From Planktosalinus lacus (GTDB lineage Bacteria; Bacteroidota; Bacteroidia; Flavobacteriales; Flavobacteriaceae): 64,000 nt of DNA. Below, piece after piece: positions 49,955 to 58,398 of this stretch; within the stretch, counting starts at the first letter, position 1, and every line of letters begins with the position of its first letter. Location of the stretch: positions 62,001 to 126,000 of the forward strand of contig NZ_BMGK01000007.1 of the NCBI RefSeq assembly GCF_014640155.1. Direction: 5' to 3'. Below the pieces are notes generated by a model, which was given only the letters and a program-made list of their open reading frames with translations, did not search any database and had not been told where the DNA came from. The position numbers and the translations under genes were made by a program.

Positions 49955-51564
49955 TATTGGTAAACTCTTATATAATCAATCTCCATGGTACTTTGGCTAA
50001 AGTTTGGATCTACAGTTCCTCCAAATGTTCCTCCCATTGCTACATTCAGTATGATAAAGAATGGGTCATTAAAAGGAACAGAAGAATTGTTTTCAAAAAC
50101 GTGATAGACTTCATTGTTTACAGCAAATTGAATATTCTCAGAAGACCATTCAACAGTATAATTATTGAACTCTTGGGATACACCTGGAACATTTGTGGTT
50201 TGGGAAATTGCGTCACCACCTGAATTACCCGGAAAATGGAGTGTGCCGTGAATGACATCCTGCTCATTTCCGCGATGCTCCATTATATCAATTTCACCGC
50301 AGAAAGGCCATCCAACATCTGGGAAGTTTGATCCCATCATCCATAAAGCGGGCCAAGTGCCCCCTCCTTCCGGAAGCTTTGCTCTTATTTCAATTCTACC
50401 ATAATTAAAATCAAAATTATTTAGAGTATTGATTCTTGAAGAGGAATAGTTATACCCATTAATAGATTCTGCAATGAGGTTAATTTTTAAAGTACCATCA
50501 GAAACTTCAGCATTATTTTCTGTGTAATATTGAAGTTCTTGATTGCCCCATCCGTTGTCTCCGTTACCGACTTCAAAATTCCAGACATCAGGATTTGGAG
50601 GACCATCAACATCAAACTCTTCTGTCCAAATCAAATCTGTAAACTCAGTTTCAAGTTGATTGCCTTGGCTCCCTTCATTAGTTGTAAATTTTAAATACCA
50701 GGCGAGCGGGTTTGAAGCAGAACCTGAAATAGCTCTAATATGCATATAGTCTTGAGTTATTTCGAGAATTTCATAGGTACTTGTATTGATGTAGTAACTC
50801 ATAAAGCCTTCATCAGAAATGGTAAATTGAGTTCCAGTGGTCAAATCTTCAGGCACCCCAAAATTAGCGCCGGCAAGAGATACAAATTTATTACCAGAGG
50901 TATTGTACGGAAGACATTGGTCTGAGTCACCACCGCCGCCACCAACATTTAAAAACTCTACATTAAAAAATGTAATGTCATTGTTGTTGTGATTAAAGGT
51001 AATATTGTCATTGTTATCTAAACCAAAAGTAATTTCATCGTCATAAAGACATTCGGCAAGTTGATTGGGTGCTGCAGAAAAATAGTCCGGAGTAAATGTG
51101 TCTATTGGACCAACACCCAAATGTCCGGGAGTTTGTGAAGCAACAAACCAGGTTTTACTGCTACCTCCTGTTAGCAATTCTTCAGTAATGGGGTCATCAA
51201 AATTACTCAACACCGAGATAGCTATGGTTTCAGTTGTCGTAGTACCTCCAGTACCCGTTGCCACAACGGTAACAAGGTAGTCGTTTACACCCTCATTACT
51301 GTATGTGTGTGAAGCAAGGCCTCCGGGTTGAACTTGAGTTACATTGTCGCCAAAATCAAATTTATAACTAATAGCATTTTCAGCTGTTGCAGTGAAGTTA
51401 ACACTTCCGCTTCCATCTCCAAAAGGGTTATCGTTATCAGCATTTAAAACTTCTACTTGAATTTGAAGATTTGTTGGAGCTTGTAATTGCCCAAATTTTG
51501 CGTCATCTTCCTGACAACCCATAACAAGGATAAGACATAATAATAGACTCAGTTTTTTAATCAT
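49954..51564 (-). CDS. GH16 endo-beta-1,3-glucanase lipoprotein with PKD domain
   Basis: A 536-residue lipoprotein (lipobox VMGC, Cys17). Residues 30-120 form a PKD domain (YKFDFGDNVTQV, HTYSNEGVNDYLVTV). Residues 125-300 are a second module opening LLTGGSSKTWFVASQ, of a type often found before GH16 domains in Bacteroidota. The catalytic domain occupies about 312-536. The GH16 motif is GEIDIMEHRG, with nucleophile Glu424, Asp426 and acid/base Glu429. Nearby WPALWMMGSNFPDVGWPFCG and the end MEIDYIRVYQ are typical of laminarinases. It should cut beta-1,3-glucan chains at the cell surface and supply oligosaccharides to SusC/SusD. It follows the PKD lipoprotein gene by 12 bases. Confidence 0.92.
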   Translation of the reverse strand: MIKKLSLLLCLILVMGCQEDDAKFGQLQAPTNLQIQVEVLNADNDNPFGDGSGSVNFTATAENAISYKFDFGDNVTQVQPGGLASHTYSNEGVNDYLVTVVATGTGGTTTTETIAISVLSNFDDPITEELLTGGSSKTWFVASQTPGHLGVGPIDTFTPDYFSAAPNQLAECLYDDEITFGLDNNDNITFNHNNNDITFFNVEFLNVGGGGGDSDQCLPYNTSGNKFVSLAGANFGVPEDLTTGTQFTISDEGFMSYYINTSTYEILEITQDYMHIRAISGSASNPLAWYLKFTTNEGSQGNQLETEFTDLIWTEEFDVDGPPNPDVWNFEVGNGDNGWGNQELQYYTENNAEVSDGTLKINLIAESINGYNYSSSRINTLNNFDFNYGRIEIRAKLPEGGGTWPALWMMGSNFPDVGWPFCGEIDIMEHRGNEQDVIHGTLHFPGNSGGDAISQTTNVPGVSQEFNNYTVEWSSENIQFAVNNEVYHVFENNSSVPFNDPFFIILNVAMGGTFGGTVDPNFSQSTMEIDYIRVYQ

Positions 51565-51576
51565 TACTTCAATTTT

Positions 51577-53604
51577 TTAATTTTCTAATTGTATATCGTC
51601 AAAATAGAAGGTGTTTCCATTTCCTGGATTTCCAAAATCCATAAAAATTACCACTCTATCAATATTTTCAGAGAGACTTACACTTGAGAAGTCAAAGGTT
51701 AATTCGTGCCATTGGTTGGCCACACTTGTTGTAGCACTCACTTCAATCTCATAACCGGTAGCAGGGCTTTCCAGTTTTAATATTACGTTAGCATTATTTA
51801 TGGGACTCCAGACTTTCATCGACATTTGTTGTGTATTAGAAAAGTCAATGGGTTCATCAAGGTCTAAAAATGAACCTGCCCATACCTCTGCACCTGTATC
51901 CTTAAATAATTCTGCTACTCTGTTTGAGGTGTTAATTCCAGATGGATCAGGATTATTAATAACTTGTGTTTCAGCTCCACCAAAACCTGTCCATGTATAA
52001 TCTAAAGACCCTTCAAAAGTAAGTGGAACACTTACAGAGGTAGGTCCTGAACCTCCTGAGTATTCAATATCATCAAAATAGATTAGCTCACCAGCTCCGG
52101 GTGTGCCAAGATTGTAGAATAAAACCAGTCTTGTCCAGTTTCCTGTAGTACCGGCCCCTGAAAAATCAAATTCTAACTCTATCCATTGATTAGCAGTAGG
52201 TATATTCACAGATACTTCGGTTTCTGTACCTGCGCCGGGGTTTTCAAACTTCATTGTAAAAGGAACATTTGCTTGTGGCGACCATACCTTTATACTAATT
52301 GTTGAGCTAATTCCAAAGTCAACATCCTCATCCAGATCAATAAAAGCACCCGCCCATGGCTCAGAACCTGAGGCTTTTAACATTTCAGCCACATTTGCAC
52401 TGGTGTTTATACCTGACGCATCAGGGTTTGCAATAATGCTAACAGGAGCTCCACCAAACTCAACAAATGGATATGAGTTTGCACCACCTTCAAAATCTAT
52501 TGGTAATCCAATCTCAAAAGGATTTGTTAGTCTGATGTTGTCAAAATAATAGTCTTCATCGGCTCCTGAAGTGCCAAAATTGAAGAACAGAGCAATCACA
52601 GAATAGCTCTCTGCAGGGTTTATATCTGTCAGGTTAAATGTGAGTGTTTCCCACTGGTTGGCAACAGTTGTGTTTTGAGTGCTTTCAGCAAAGATGCTTC
52701 CATCACCTTCTTTTTCAACTTTAAATAAAACCGGTATTCCTGCTTGGGGAGAATAAACGTCAATTGCAATTGTTTGAGTTGATGAAAAGTCAATATTTTC
52801 ATTGAGGGTTGCCGATGTTCCGGCCCAGACCTCAGACCCTGAAACTTTAGTATATTGACCTACTTTGGCACTTGAGTTAACGTTATTTGGAGCAGGGTTT
52901 TGAACCACGGGAACACCCAAAGCTTCACCGCCGCCAAAATTAAAGAATGCATAATTTACGGTTTCAGATTCAAAATCAATGGGTAAAACCAAAGGGTCTG
53001 TAATTTCAATTTCTTCACTATAAGTTAAAGTTGCTTCCCCACCACTTAATGCCACCACTGTTATGGTGAATACACCAGTGGTTGAATATGTATACTGAGC
53101 GATGTCTCCTGCCACAATATTCTGAGGCTCTTCATCCTGAATTTCTCCAAAATATACCTCAAACCCCACTGCATTGTCTGCAGTTGGAAAGACATTCACT
53201 AAAAAGGGATTGTTGTTGTCTATAGTAATTGTTACTTCAAGGTTTTCAGGGGGTAAAAAGGAAACTATAAGGGTTTTCGTAATACTTACGGTATCTCCTG
53301 CCAAATTTTTTGCAGTTATAATCACTTCATATTGCCCTTCTTCATAAATATGAACAACTTTTTGACCTGCAGCTATTTCTTCAGAAGCATCACTTCCATC
53401 ACCAAATTCGATAATGAATGAATTAGCTCCTTCTCCTTTAGGAATAATAGTCACTTCACCAGAGTTATCTGTTGTCAAGATAAACTGTGCATCTATATTT
53501 GTTGGCAAATCTTGATTAAAGTCTATAAAATCATCGTCATTATTACAACCGGTTAAGAGCACACCGCTAAAAAGAATTAAAAATATTTTAAAAATTGAAT
53601 TCAT
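51577..53604 (-). CDS. Surface glycan-binding lipoprotein with PKD domains and three repeated modules
   Basis: A 675-residue lipoprotein in the SusE-like position after SusD. The lipobox is LLTGC (Cys20). Two PKD-like domains follow (FIIEFGDGSDASEEI with HIYEEGQYEVIITA; then FEVYFGEIQDEE with YTYSTTGVFTITVVA). Three tandem modules of about 155 residues then begin LPIDFESETV, LPIDFEGGAN and LTFEGSLDYTW. Each contains NxxASGINTS or similar, a SGSE(V/P)WAG segment, a (I/V)YSPQA strand and a final YYFDNI or YFDDI strand. This design fits a multivalent laminarin-binding protein; each module resembles the one in the T9SS protein at 45816. No catalytic residues are expected. It follows SusD by 18 bases. 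Confidence 0.85.
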   Translation of the reverse strand: MNSIFKIFLILFSGVLLTGCNNDDDFIDFNQDLPTNIDAQFILTTDNSGEVTIIPKGEGANSFIIEFGDGSDASEEIAAGQKVVHIYEEGQYEVIITAKNLAGDTVSITKTLIVSFLPPENLEVTITIDNNNPFLVNVFPTADNAVGFEVYFGEIQDEEPQNIVAGDIAQYTYSTTGVFTITVVALSGGEATLTYSEEIEITDPLVLPIDFESETVNYAFFNFGGGEALGVPVVQNPAPNNVNSSAKVGQYTKVSGSEVWAGTSATLNENIDFSSTQTIAIDVYSPQAGIPVLFKVEKEGDGSIFAESTQNTTVANQWETLTFNLTDINPAESYSVIALFFNFGTSGADEDYYFDNIRLTNPFEIGLPIDFEGGANSYPFVEFGGAPVSIIANPDASGINTSANVAEMLKASGSEPWAGAFIDLDEDVDFGISSTISIKVWSPQANVPFTMKFENPGAGTETEVSVNIPTANQWIELEFDFSGAGTTGNWTRLVLFYNLGTPGAGELIYFDDIEYSGGSGPTSVSVPLTFEGSLDYTWTGFGGAETQVINNPDPSGINTSNRVAELFKDTGAEVWAGSFLDLDEPIDFSNTQQMSMKVWSPINNANVILKLESPATGYEIEVSATTSVANQWHELTFDFSSVSLSENIDRVVIFMDFGNPGNGNTFYFDDIQLEN

Positions 53605-53622
53605 AGTCTTGTGGTTTTAATT

Positions 53623-55101
53623 TTAATAGCCCGGGTTTTGTGTCCAATTTCCTTGAGAGAATTGAATTTCTTCTTCAGGAATGGGAAAGAGGTTGTTTTT
53701 GGGTGCAGTAAATCCATCGATAAATTGTTGTGCTCTCCCTGTGCGAACCAAATCAAAAAACCGATGTCCTTCTCCCATAAGTTCGAGGCGTCTTTCATTA
53801 TAAATAATATCAAGTAGTTGGCTACCTGAATCCTGAACATCAGATAGGCCGGCTCTGTTTCTTACTTGGTTTACATAAGTTCTTGCCAGGTTGTCATTAA
53901 TGTTTCCCCTGTTTAATGATTCAGCAGCCATCAATAAAACATCCGCATATCTGATTGCTCTGTAATTATTGGGCTGGGTTAAATTGGGATCTGGTTGGTT
54001 GTCATTATTTCTTGGGATATATTTTCTATTGTAATAACCTGTATGACCGGTTACTGGATCTTGGTTGCCTATATTGTAGGTAGCATTGGTTTCTGCTGCC
54101 CAGTCTTCAATATCCAGAATGGAGACATCACGACGCAAATCATTTGAAGTATAGGCATCATAGGCTTCTTGGCGAGGCAAACAAAAGCCAAAGCCTGATT
54201 CGTATACCGGACCGGTATAACCTCTTACTCCGCTAAATCCTACCATTACATTTCCTTCACTACATTGTAGACATCCAAATCCGGCACCCTCAACACCTGT
54301 GTATTGAATTTCAAAAACAGATTCCGGGCCATTTTCTGCAATAAATTCAAACAGATCAGCATAATTTTCATCACCTTGTGTGCCGTAGAGATGATAATTT
54401 CCAGAGTTGATAACGGTATTAAGTTGATCAGCAGCTAAATCAAATTTTTCTTGATAAAGATATACCTTTCCTAAAAGTGCTCTGGCAGCCATTTGATTAA
54501 CACGTCCAATTTCAACAGAATTTATAGCCAGGTTTTCAATGGCTTGAATTAAATCTGATTCTATGTATGCATAAACTTCTTCAACCGGTGATCTTGGTGT
54601 GGTTACTTCTTCACCCAGTTCAAACTTACCATCGGGTTTAATTGGTATAGGACCAAACCATTTTACTAATTCAAAATTAAAATAGGCTCTTAAAAAAAGC
54701 ACTTCACCAATGATTTGGTCCTTGCCTTCAAACTCAATATTGTCTTTGTTTTCTATGATGAAAGCCGCTCTTTGAAGTCCTGCAAAGTTAAAGTTCCACA
54801 AATCTCTAATATTTGAGTTCACAGGGGTATGTATCATTCTGTCCACCTGTTGCCACCCAATAACGTCTGTGGGGCTTTCGCCGCCTGCATTTACATTGTC
54901 TGATGCAATTTCTCCCATAATAACGTTTACATATGTTGCTTGTAATACGTCATAAGACCCAATTAAGGCATTTTGAAAGTCCTCTTCAGAATTAAAAAAG
55001 GTTTCTGAATTAATTGAGTAAGGGGGTGTTACATCAACGAAATCGTCAGAGCATGAAATGCTTAAAGTGGTACAGATTAAAAATACAGCTATTTTTTTCA
55101 T
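53623..55101 (-). CDS. SusD-family glycan-binding lipoprotein
   Basis: A 492-residue SusD homologue; the start is set at 55101 (MKKIAVFLICTTLSISC), which gives a lipobox ending at Cys17; the frame continues 26 codons upstream into the SusC end. Family motifs: NSEEDFQNALIGSYD near 41-55, FLRAYFNFELVKWFGPIP near 138-155, ALLGKVYLYQEKFDLA near 215-230 and NYRAIRYADVLLMAAESLNRG near 390-410. The end YNERRLELMGEGHRFFDLVRTG is characteristic. It sits over the SusC pore and captures oligosaccharides for uptake. The gene follows SusC by 22 bases. Confidence 0.94.
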   Translation of the reverse strand: MKKIAVFLICTTLSISCSDDFVDVTPPYSINSETFFNSEEDFQNALIGSYDVLQATYVNVIMGEIASDNVNAGGESPTDVIGWQQVDRMIHTPVNSNIRDLWNFNFAGLQRAAFIIENKDNIEFEGKDQIIGEVLFLRAYFNFELVKWFGPIPIKPDGKFELGEEVTTPRSPVEEVYAYIESDLIQAIENLAINSVEIGRVNQMAARALLGKVYLYQEKFDLAADQLNTVINSGNYHLYGTQGDENYADLFEFIAENGPESVFEIQYTGVEGAGFGCLQCSEGNVMVGFSGVRGYTGPVYESGFGFCLPRQEAYDAYTSNDLRRDVSILDIEDWAAETNATYNIGNQDPVTGHTGYYNRKYIPRNNDNQPDPNLTQPNNYRAIRYADVLLMAAESLNRGNINDNLARTYVNQVRNRAGLSDVQDSGSQLLDIIYNERRLELMGEGHRFFDLVRTGRAQQFIDGFTAPKNNLFPIPEEEIQFSQGNWTQNPGY

Positions 55102-55123
55102 TGCTAAATGTGTTTCAATGTTT

Positions 55124-58100
55124 TTAAAATTGTGCGTTAACTCCAAAGCTATAGATTCTTGGAATAGGGTAGAAGCCAAAATCTATGCCTGCCCCAATGG
55201 GTGCGCCTGTTGAAGCAGTGGGGTCAAAGCCAGAGTATTCAGTAAATGTGTATAGGTTATCTACTTTTGCATAAACCCTTAGCTTTTTTAATTTTATTTT
55301 ACTAATGATATTTTCTTGAAAATTATAACCAAGACTTACTGTCTGGATACGTAAAAACGAACCGTCTTCTACAAAAAAATCTGAAAATATATTGTTTGCT
55401 GATGGAGCGGTTGTAACTCTTGGAACAGAATTACTTGTTCCTTCACCTGTCCATCTATCTAAACGATAGTTGAGTTTGTTAACATTATCTTGTGCTCTTT
55501 CGTAGTTTCTTACAATGTCATTTCCAACACTGGCAAATGCATAGGTATTAAAGTCAAAGTTTTTATAACTGAAGCCCAAATTAATACCAAAAGTAAAATC
55601 AGGTATGGGATCACCAATATTTACACGATCATTTGAGTCAATCACGCCATCACCATTTGCATCTACATATCTAATATCACCCGGTTGTGCTTCTGCTCCC
55701 AGTAAAATTTGAGAAGGATGAGCGTTAACTTCTGCTATATTCTGAAAAATTCCATTGGTTTGATAACCATAAAAATAACCAATGGGTTTTCCCACTTCCA
55801 TTCTTGAGGGGGCGGGTTGGCCAACACCAAATTGACCTCCTTCTATAAAATCTGTACCATTGATTTCGGTTACGGTATTTTGTATGGTAGAAAGATTGAA
55901 ACCGGCATTTATTTTTAAATTTTCTGATAAATTATCATTGTATGAAAATTCAATTTCAATTCCTTGATTTCTAACGCTACCTGCATTGATAGTGGGTCCA
56001 GAACCTCCAGGAGCATATGTTCCGAAAATTCCGGAAATAGGAATATTTGAAACTAATAAATCTTTGGTGTCATTCAAATAATAATCAAAAACAAAGTTTA
56101 GTTTATTTTTAAACAACCTGAAGTCAACTCCTACATCAAGTTTTTTTGCCTCTTCCCATTTAATATTTGGGTTTGACAAGGGGCCGATTGCGACTCCGTT
56201 TATGAGGCTTCCGTCCACTCCAGAAGGATAAGTCGCTTCACCGGTTAATAAAGAGAGGTATCTGAAATCGCCAATTCTATCATTTCCTATGATACCATAA
56301 CTTGCTCTGATTTTTATAAAGTCGATGAAATTATTTTCCGGAAAGAAATTTTCGTCAGATACAATCCACCCTGCTGTTACAGAAGGGAAATACCCCACTC
56401 TGTTATTAGGCCCAAAACGGGTAGAGGCATCTCTTCTCAACATAGCAGAAAACAAATATCTGTTATCTAAACTGTATTGAACTCTTCCAAAATAGGACAG
56501 TCTTCTAACGTCATAAGCGTAAGAATTAGCATTTCTATTATCACCAGAGCCAGTTGCCAAGCTAAGATCTGCAAATGTGTATAAATTTGAAGGAACTCCT
56601 GTTGCAGATCCAAAGAGTCCTTCTCCTTTTGTTTGAAAAACAGTCATACCCAACATTAAGGTGAGGTTATGGCGGTCATTGAAATTATTTTGATAGGTAT
56701 TAAATAAATCAAAAGTGTAATCGTTGTCATTAATTTTACCTAAAGAAACCAGATTGTCTTCGAGACGATTGAACACTTTGCCTGTTCCATAATCAAAAAC
56801 CGGAAAGAAATCTCTGTTTTGTGTAAGTGCTGTATTGAAGCCTATTCTGCCTTGTAAATCAAGGTTTTTTGCATATTCTAGCTTGCTTTGAAATGTACCG
56901 CTTAACCTATTGGTTTTAGAATCATTGAAAGTATTTCTAATTTGTGTTAAAGGATTGACGACCTCATTGCCCAAGTCAATTTCATTTGTTAAGTTATCGA
57001 CTTCTGGGCCAATTGTTGGCGCCATATTAAGTGCATTGAATAATACTGAACCCAGTCCAAAATCATTGAGTGATTTGTTTTTAGATGCTGCATAAAACAA
57101 CTTGGTGTTTATTGAGAATATTTCTGTAATGCTGGCATCCAGTGATAACGAAGCAGTTTTTCTGGAAAACTCTGACTTCTCTGAACCGACTATCCCTTCT
57201 TGGTCAAGTAGCGAACCGCTAATGCTGTAACTAATATTTTCTGAACCACCTCTTATGGATAAATTATGATTCATTATGGGTGCTGTATCAAATACTTCAT
57301 TCTGCCAGTCAGTACCTTTCCCTAAACCAGAAAAGTTGTCAATTGGAGAAACCTGACCTGCATTTGTATAACTTTCGTTTAGAAGCAGTGCATATTCTGT
57401 TGCATTTAATAAGGGGATTTTCCTGGAAGTTTGTTGAACACCCACATAGGTTTGATAGTTGAATTCAGTTTCTTGATTTCTTTTGCCAGACTTTGTTGTA
57501 ATTAAAATTACTCCATTAGAACCTGTTGAACCATAAATGGCAGCTTGAGCGTCTTTTAAAACAGTAATGCTTTCAATGTCCTGTGGATTTATAGAGTTTA
57601 AACCACCTCTGTACTCAAATCCGTCCAGTATTATTAAAGGAGAAGCATCAAGATTTGTTGCAATCCCTCGAATTCTGATATTTGATTCTGAACCGGGTGA
57701 CCCACCTTGTTGTGTAACATTTATACCGGAGGCAGTGCCTTGAAGAGCCTGCGCAGCATTTTGTGGCTCTAATCTTTCAATACTTTCTGAGTCCACCTTA
57801 GAAATAGCCCCGGTAATATTTCTTCTACTTTCTCTACCATATCCAATTACTACAATATCTTCTAAACTTTCAACATCTGGTTCTAAAGCTATGGGGTAGT
57901 TTGTTGCCAACCCAATAGGTATGGTCGTCGATTTATAGCCAACATATGAAACAACGATAGCAGCAGTATCCGGCACATTATTAAGAGTAAACTTACCGTC
58001 AAAATCTGTTGTTGTTCCATTTGTTGTATTTTCAACAACAATTGTTGCTCCCAATAATGGCTCTTGAGAGACAGCATCAGTTACTGTTCCTGTTATGGAT

Positions 58101-58162
58101 TTCTGAGCAGAAACAAACAGGCCAAAGAAGCAAAAGATAAGGATTAAATAAAATTTAGACAT
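55124..58162 (-). CDS. SusC-family TonB-dependent outer-membrane transporter
   Basis: A 1012-residue transporter with signal peptide MSKFYLILIFCFFGLFVSAQ. A carboxypeptidase-regulatory-like domain follows (GTVTDAVSQEPLLGATIVVENT, then FTLNNVPD and VSYVGYKS), then the TonB box region (LEDIVVIGYGRESRRNITGAIS). The plug contains NIRIRGIATNLDASPLIILDG and ITVLKDAQAAIYGSTGSNGVI near 165-215, and the rest is a beta-barrel ending FGVNAQF. It imports glucan oligosaccharides using energy passed by TonB from the inner membrane. It is the first gene of the seven-gene locus; a TATATTTG -7 box lies just upstream. Confidence 0.95.
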   Translation of the reverse strand: MSKFYLILIFCFFGLFVSAQKSITGTVTDAVSQEPLLGATIVVENTTNGTTTDFDGKFTLNNVPDTAAIVVSYVGYKSTTIPIGLATNYPIALEPDVESLEDIVVIGYGRESRRNITGAISKVDSESIERLEPQNAAQALQGTASGINVTQQGGSPGSESNIRIRGIATNLDASPLIILDGFEYRGGLNSINPQDIESITVLKDAQAAIYGSTGSNGVILITTKSGKRNQETEFNYQTYVGVQQTSRKIPLLNATEYALLLNESYTNAGQVSPIDNFSGLGKGTDWQNEVFDTAPIMNHNLSIRGGSENISYSISGSLLDQEGIVGSEKSEFSRKTASLSLDASITEIFSINTKLFYAASKNKSLNDFGLGSVLFNALNMAPTIGPEVDNLTNEIDLGNEVVNPLTQIRNTFNDSKTNRLSGTFQSKLEYAKNLDLQGRIGFNTALTQNRDFFPVFDYGTGKVFNRLEDNLVSLGKINDNDYTFDLFNTYQNNFNDRHNLTLMLGMTVFQTKGEGLFGSATGVPSNLYTFADLSLATGSGDNRNANSYAYDVRRLSYFGRVQYSLDNRYLFSAMLRRDASTRFGPNNRVGYFPSVTAGWIVSDENFFPENNFIDFIKIRASYGIIGNDRIGDFRYLSLLTGEATYPSGVDGSLINGVAIGPLSNPNIKWEEAKKLDVGVDFRLFKNKLNFVFDYYLNDTKDLLVSNIPISGIFGTYAPGGSGPTINAGSVRNQGIEIEFSYNDNLSENLKINAGFNLSTIQNTVTEINGTDFIEGGQFGVGQPAPSRMEVGKPIGYFYGYQTNGIFQNIAEVNAHPSQILLGAEAQPGDIRYVDANGDGVIDSNDRVNIGDPIPDFTFGINLGFSYKNFDFNTYAFASVGNDIVRNYERAQDNVNKLNYRLDRWTGEGTSNSVPRVTTAPSANNIFSDFFVEDGSFLRIQTVSLGYNFQENIISKIKLKKLRVYAKVDNLYTFTEYSGFDPTASTGAPIGAGIDFGFYPIPRIYSFGVNAQF

Positions 58163-58180
58163 AATTGTTATGATTTATTC

Positions 58181-58188
58181 CAAATATA
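58181..58188 (-). promoter_or_regulatory. -7 box TATATTTG of the susC operon
   Basis: Plus-strand CAAATATA reads TATATTTG on the minus strand, an exact TAnnTTTG match, 18 bases before the susC ATG. No good -33 TTG is seen at the expected distance, which suggests activator dependence. The 236-base gap to the regulator gene also contains AACGTT at 58238 and is otherwise AT-rich. Confidence 0.6.
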
Positions 58189-58398
58189 GGTTCAAGTATT
58201 GTATATGCCATATATTTGAACATTACAATTGAACTACAACGTTTTAGTATATGGTTAAAAAATTACTTGTAAGCGCTACTTATATTGTAAACAGTAGTGT
58301 TAAGTAGATGTTAAATTTTAGTAATGCTTCTGTTTTTAGAAAAAAAACAATGTCAATGTATAGGTAATGTATAGCTTAAATGTTAACTTGTATTGTTG

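Noticed and set aside
53601-53840. 79-codon minus-strand frame at the SusD end
   Set aside because: It is an out-of-frame shadow of the SusD gene.
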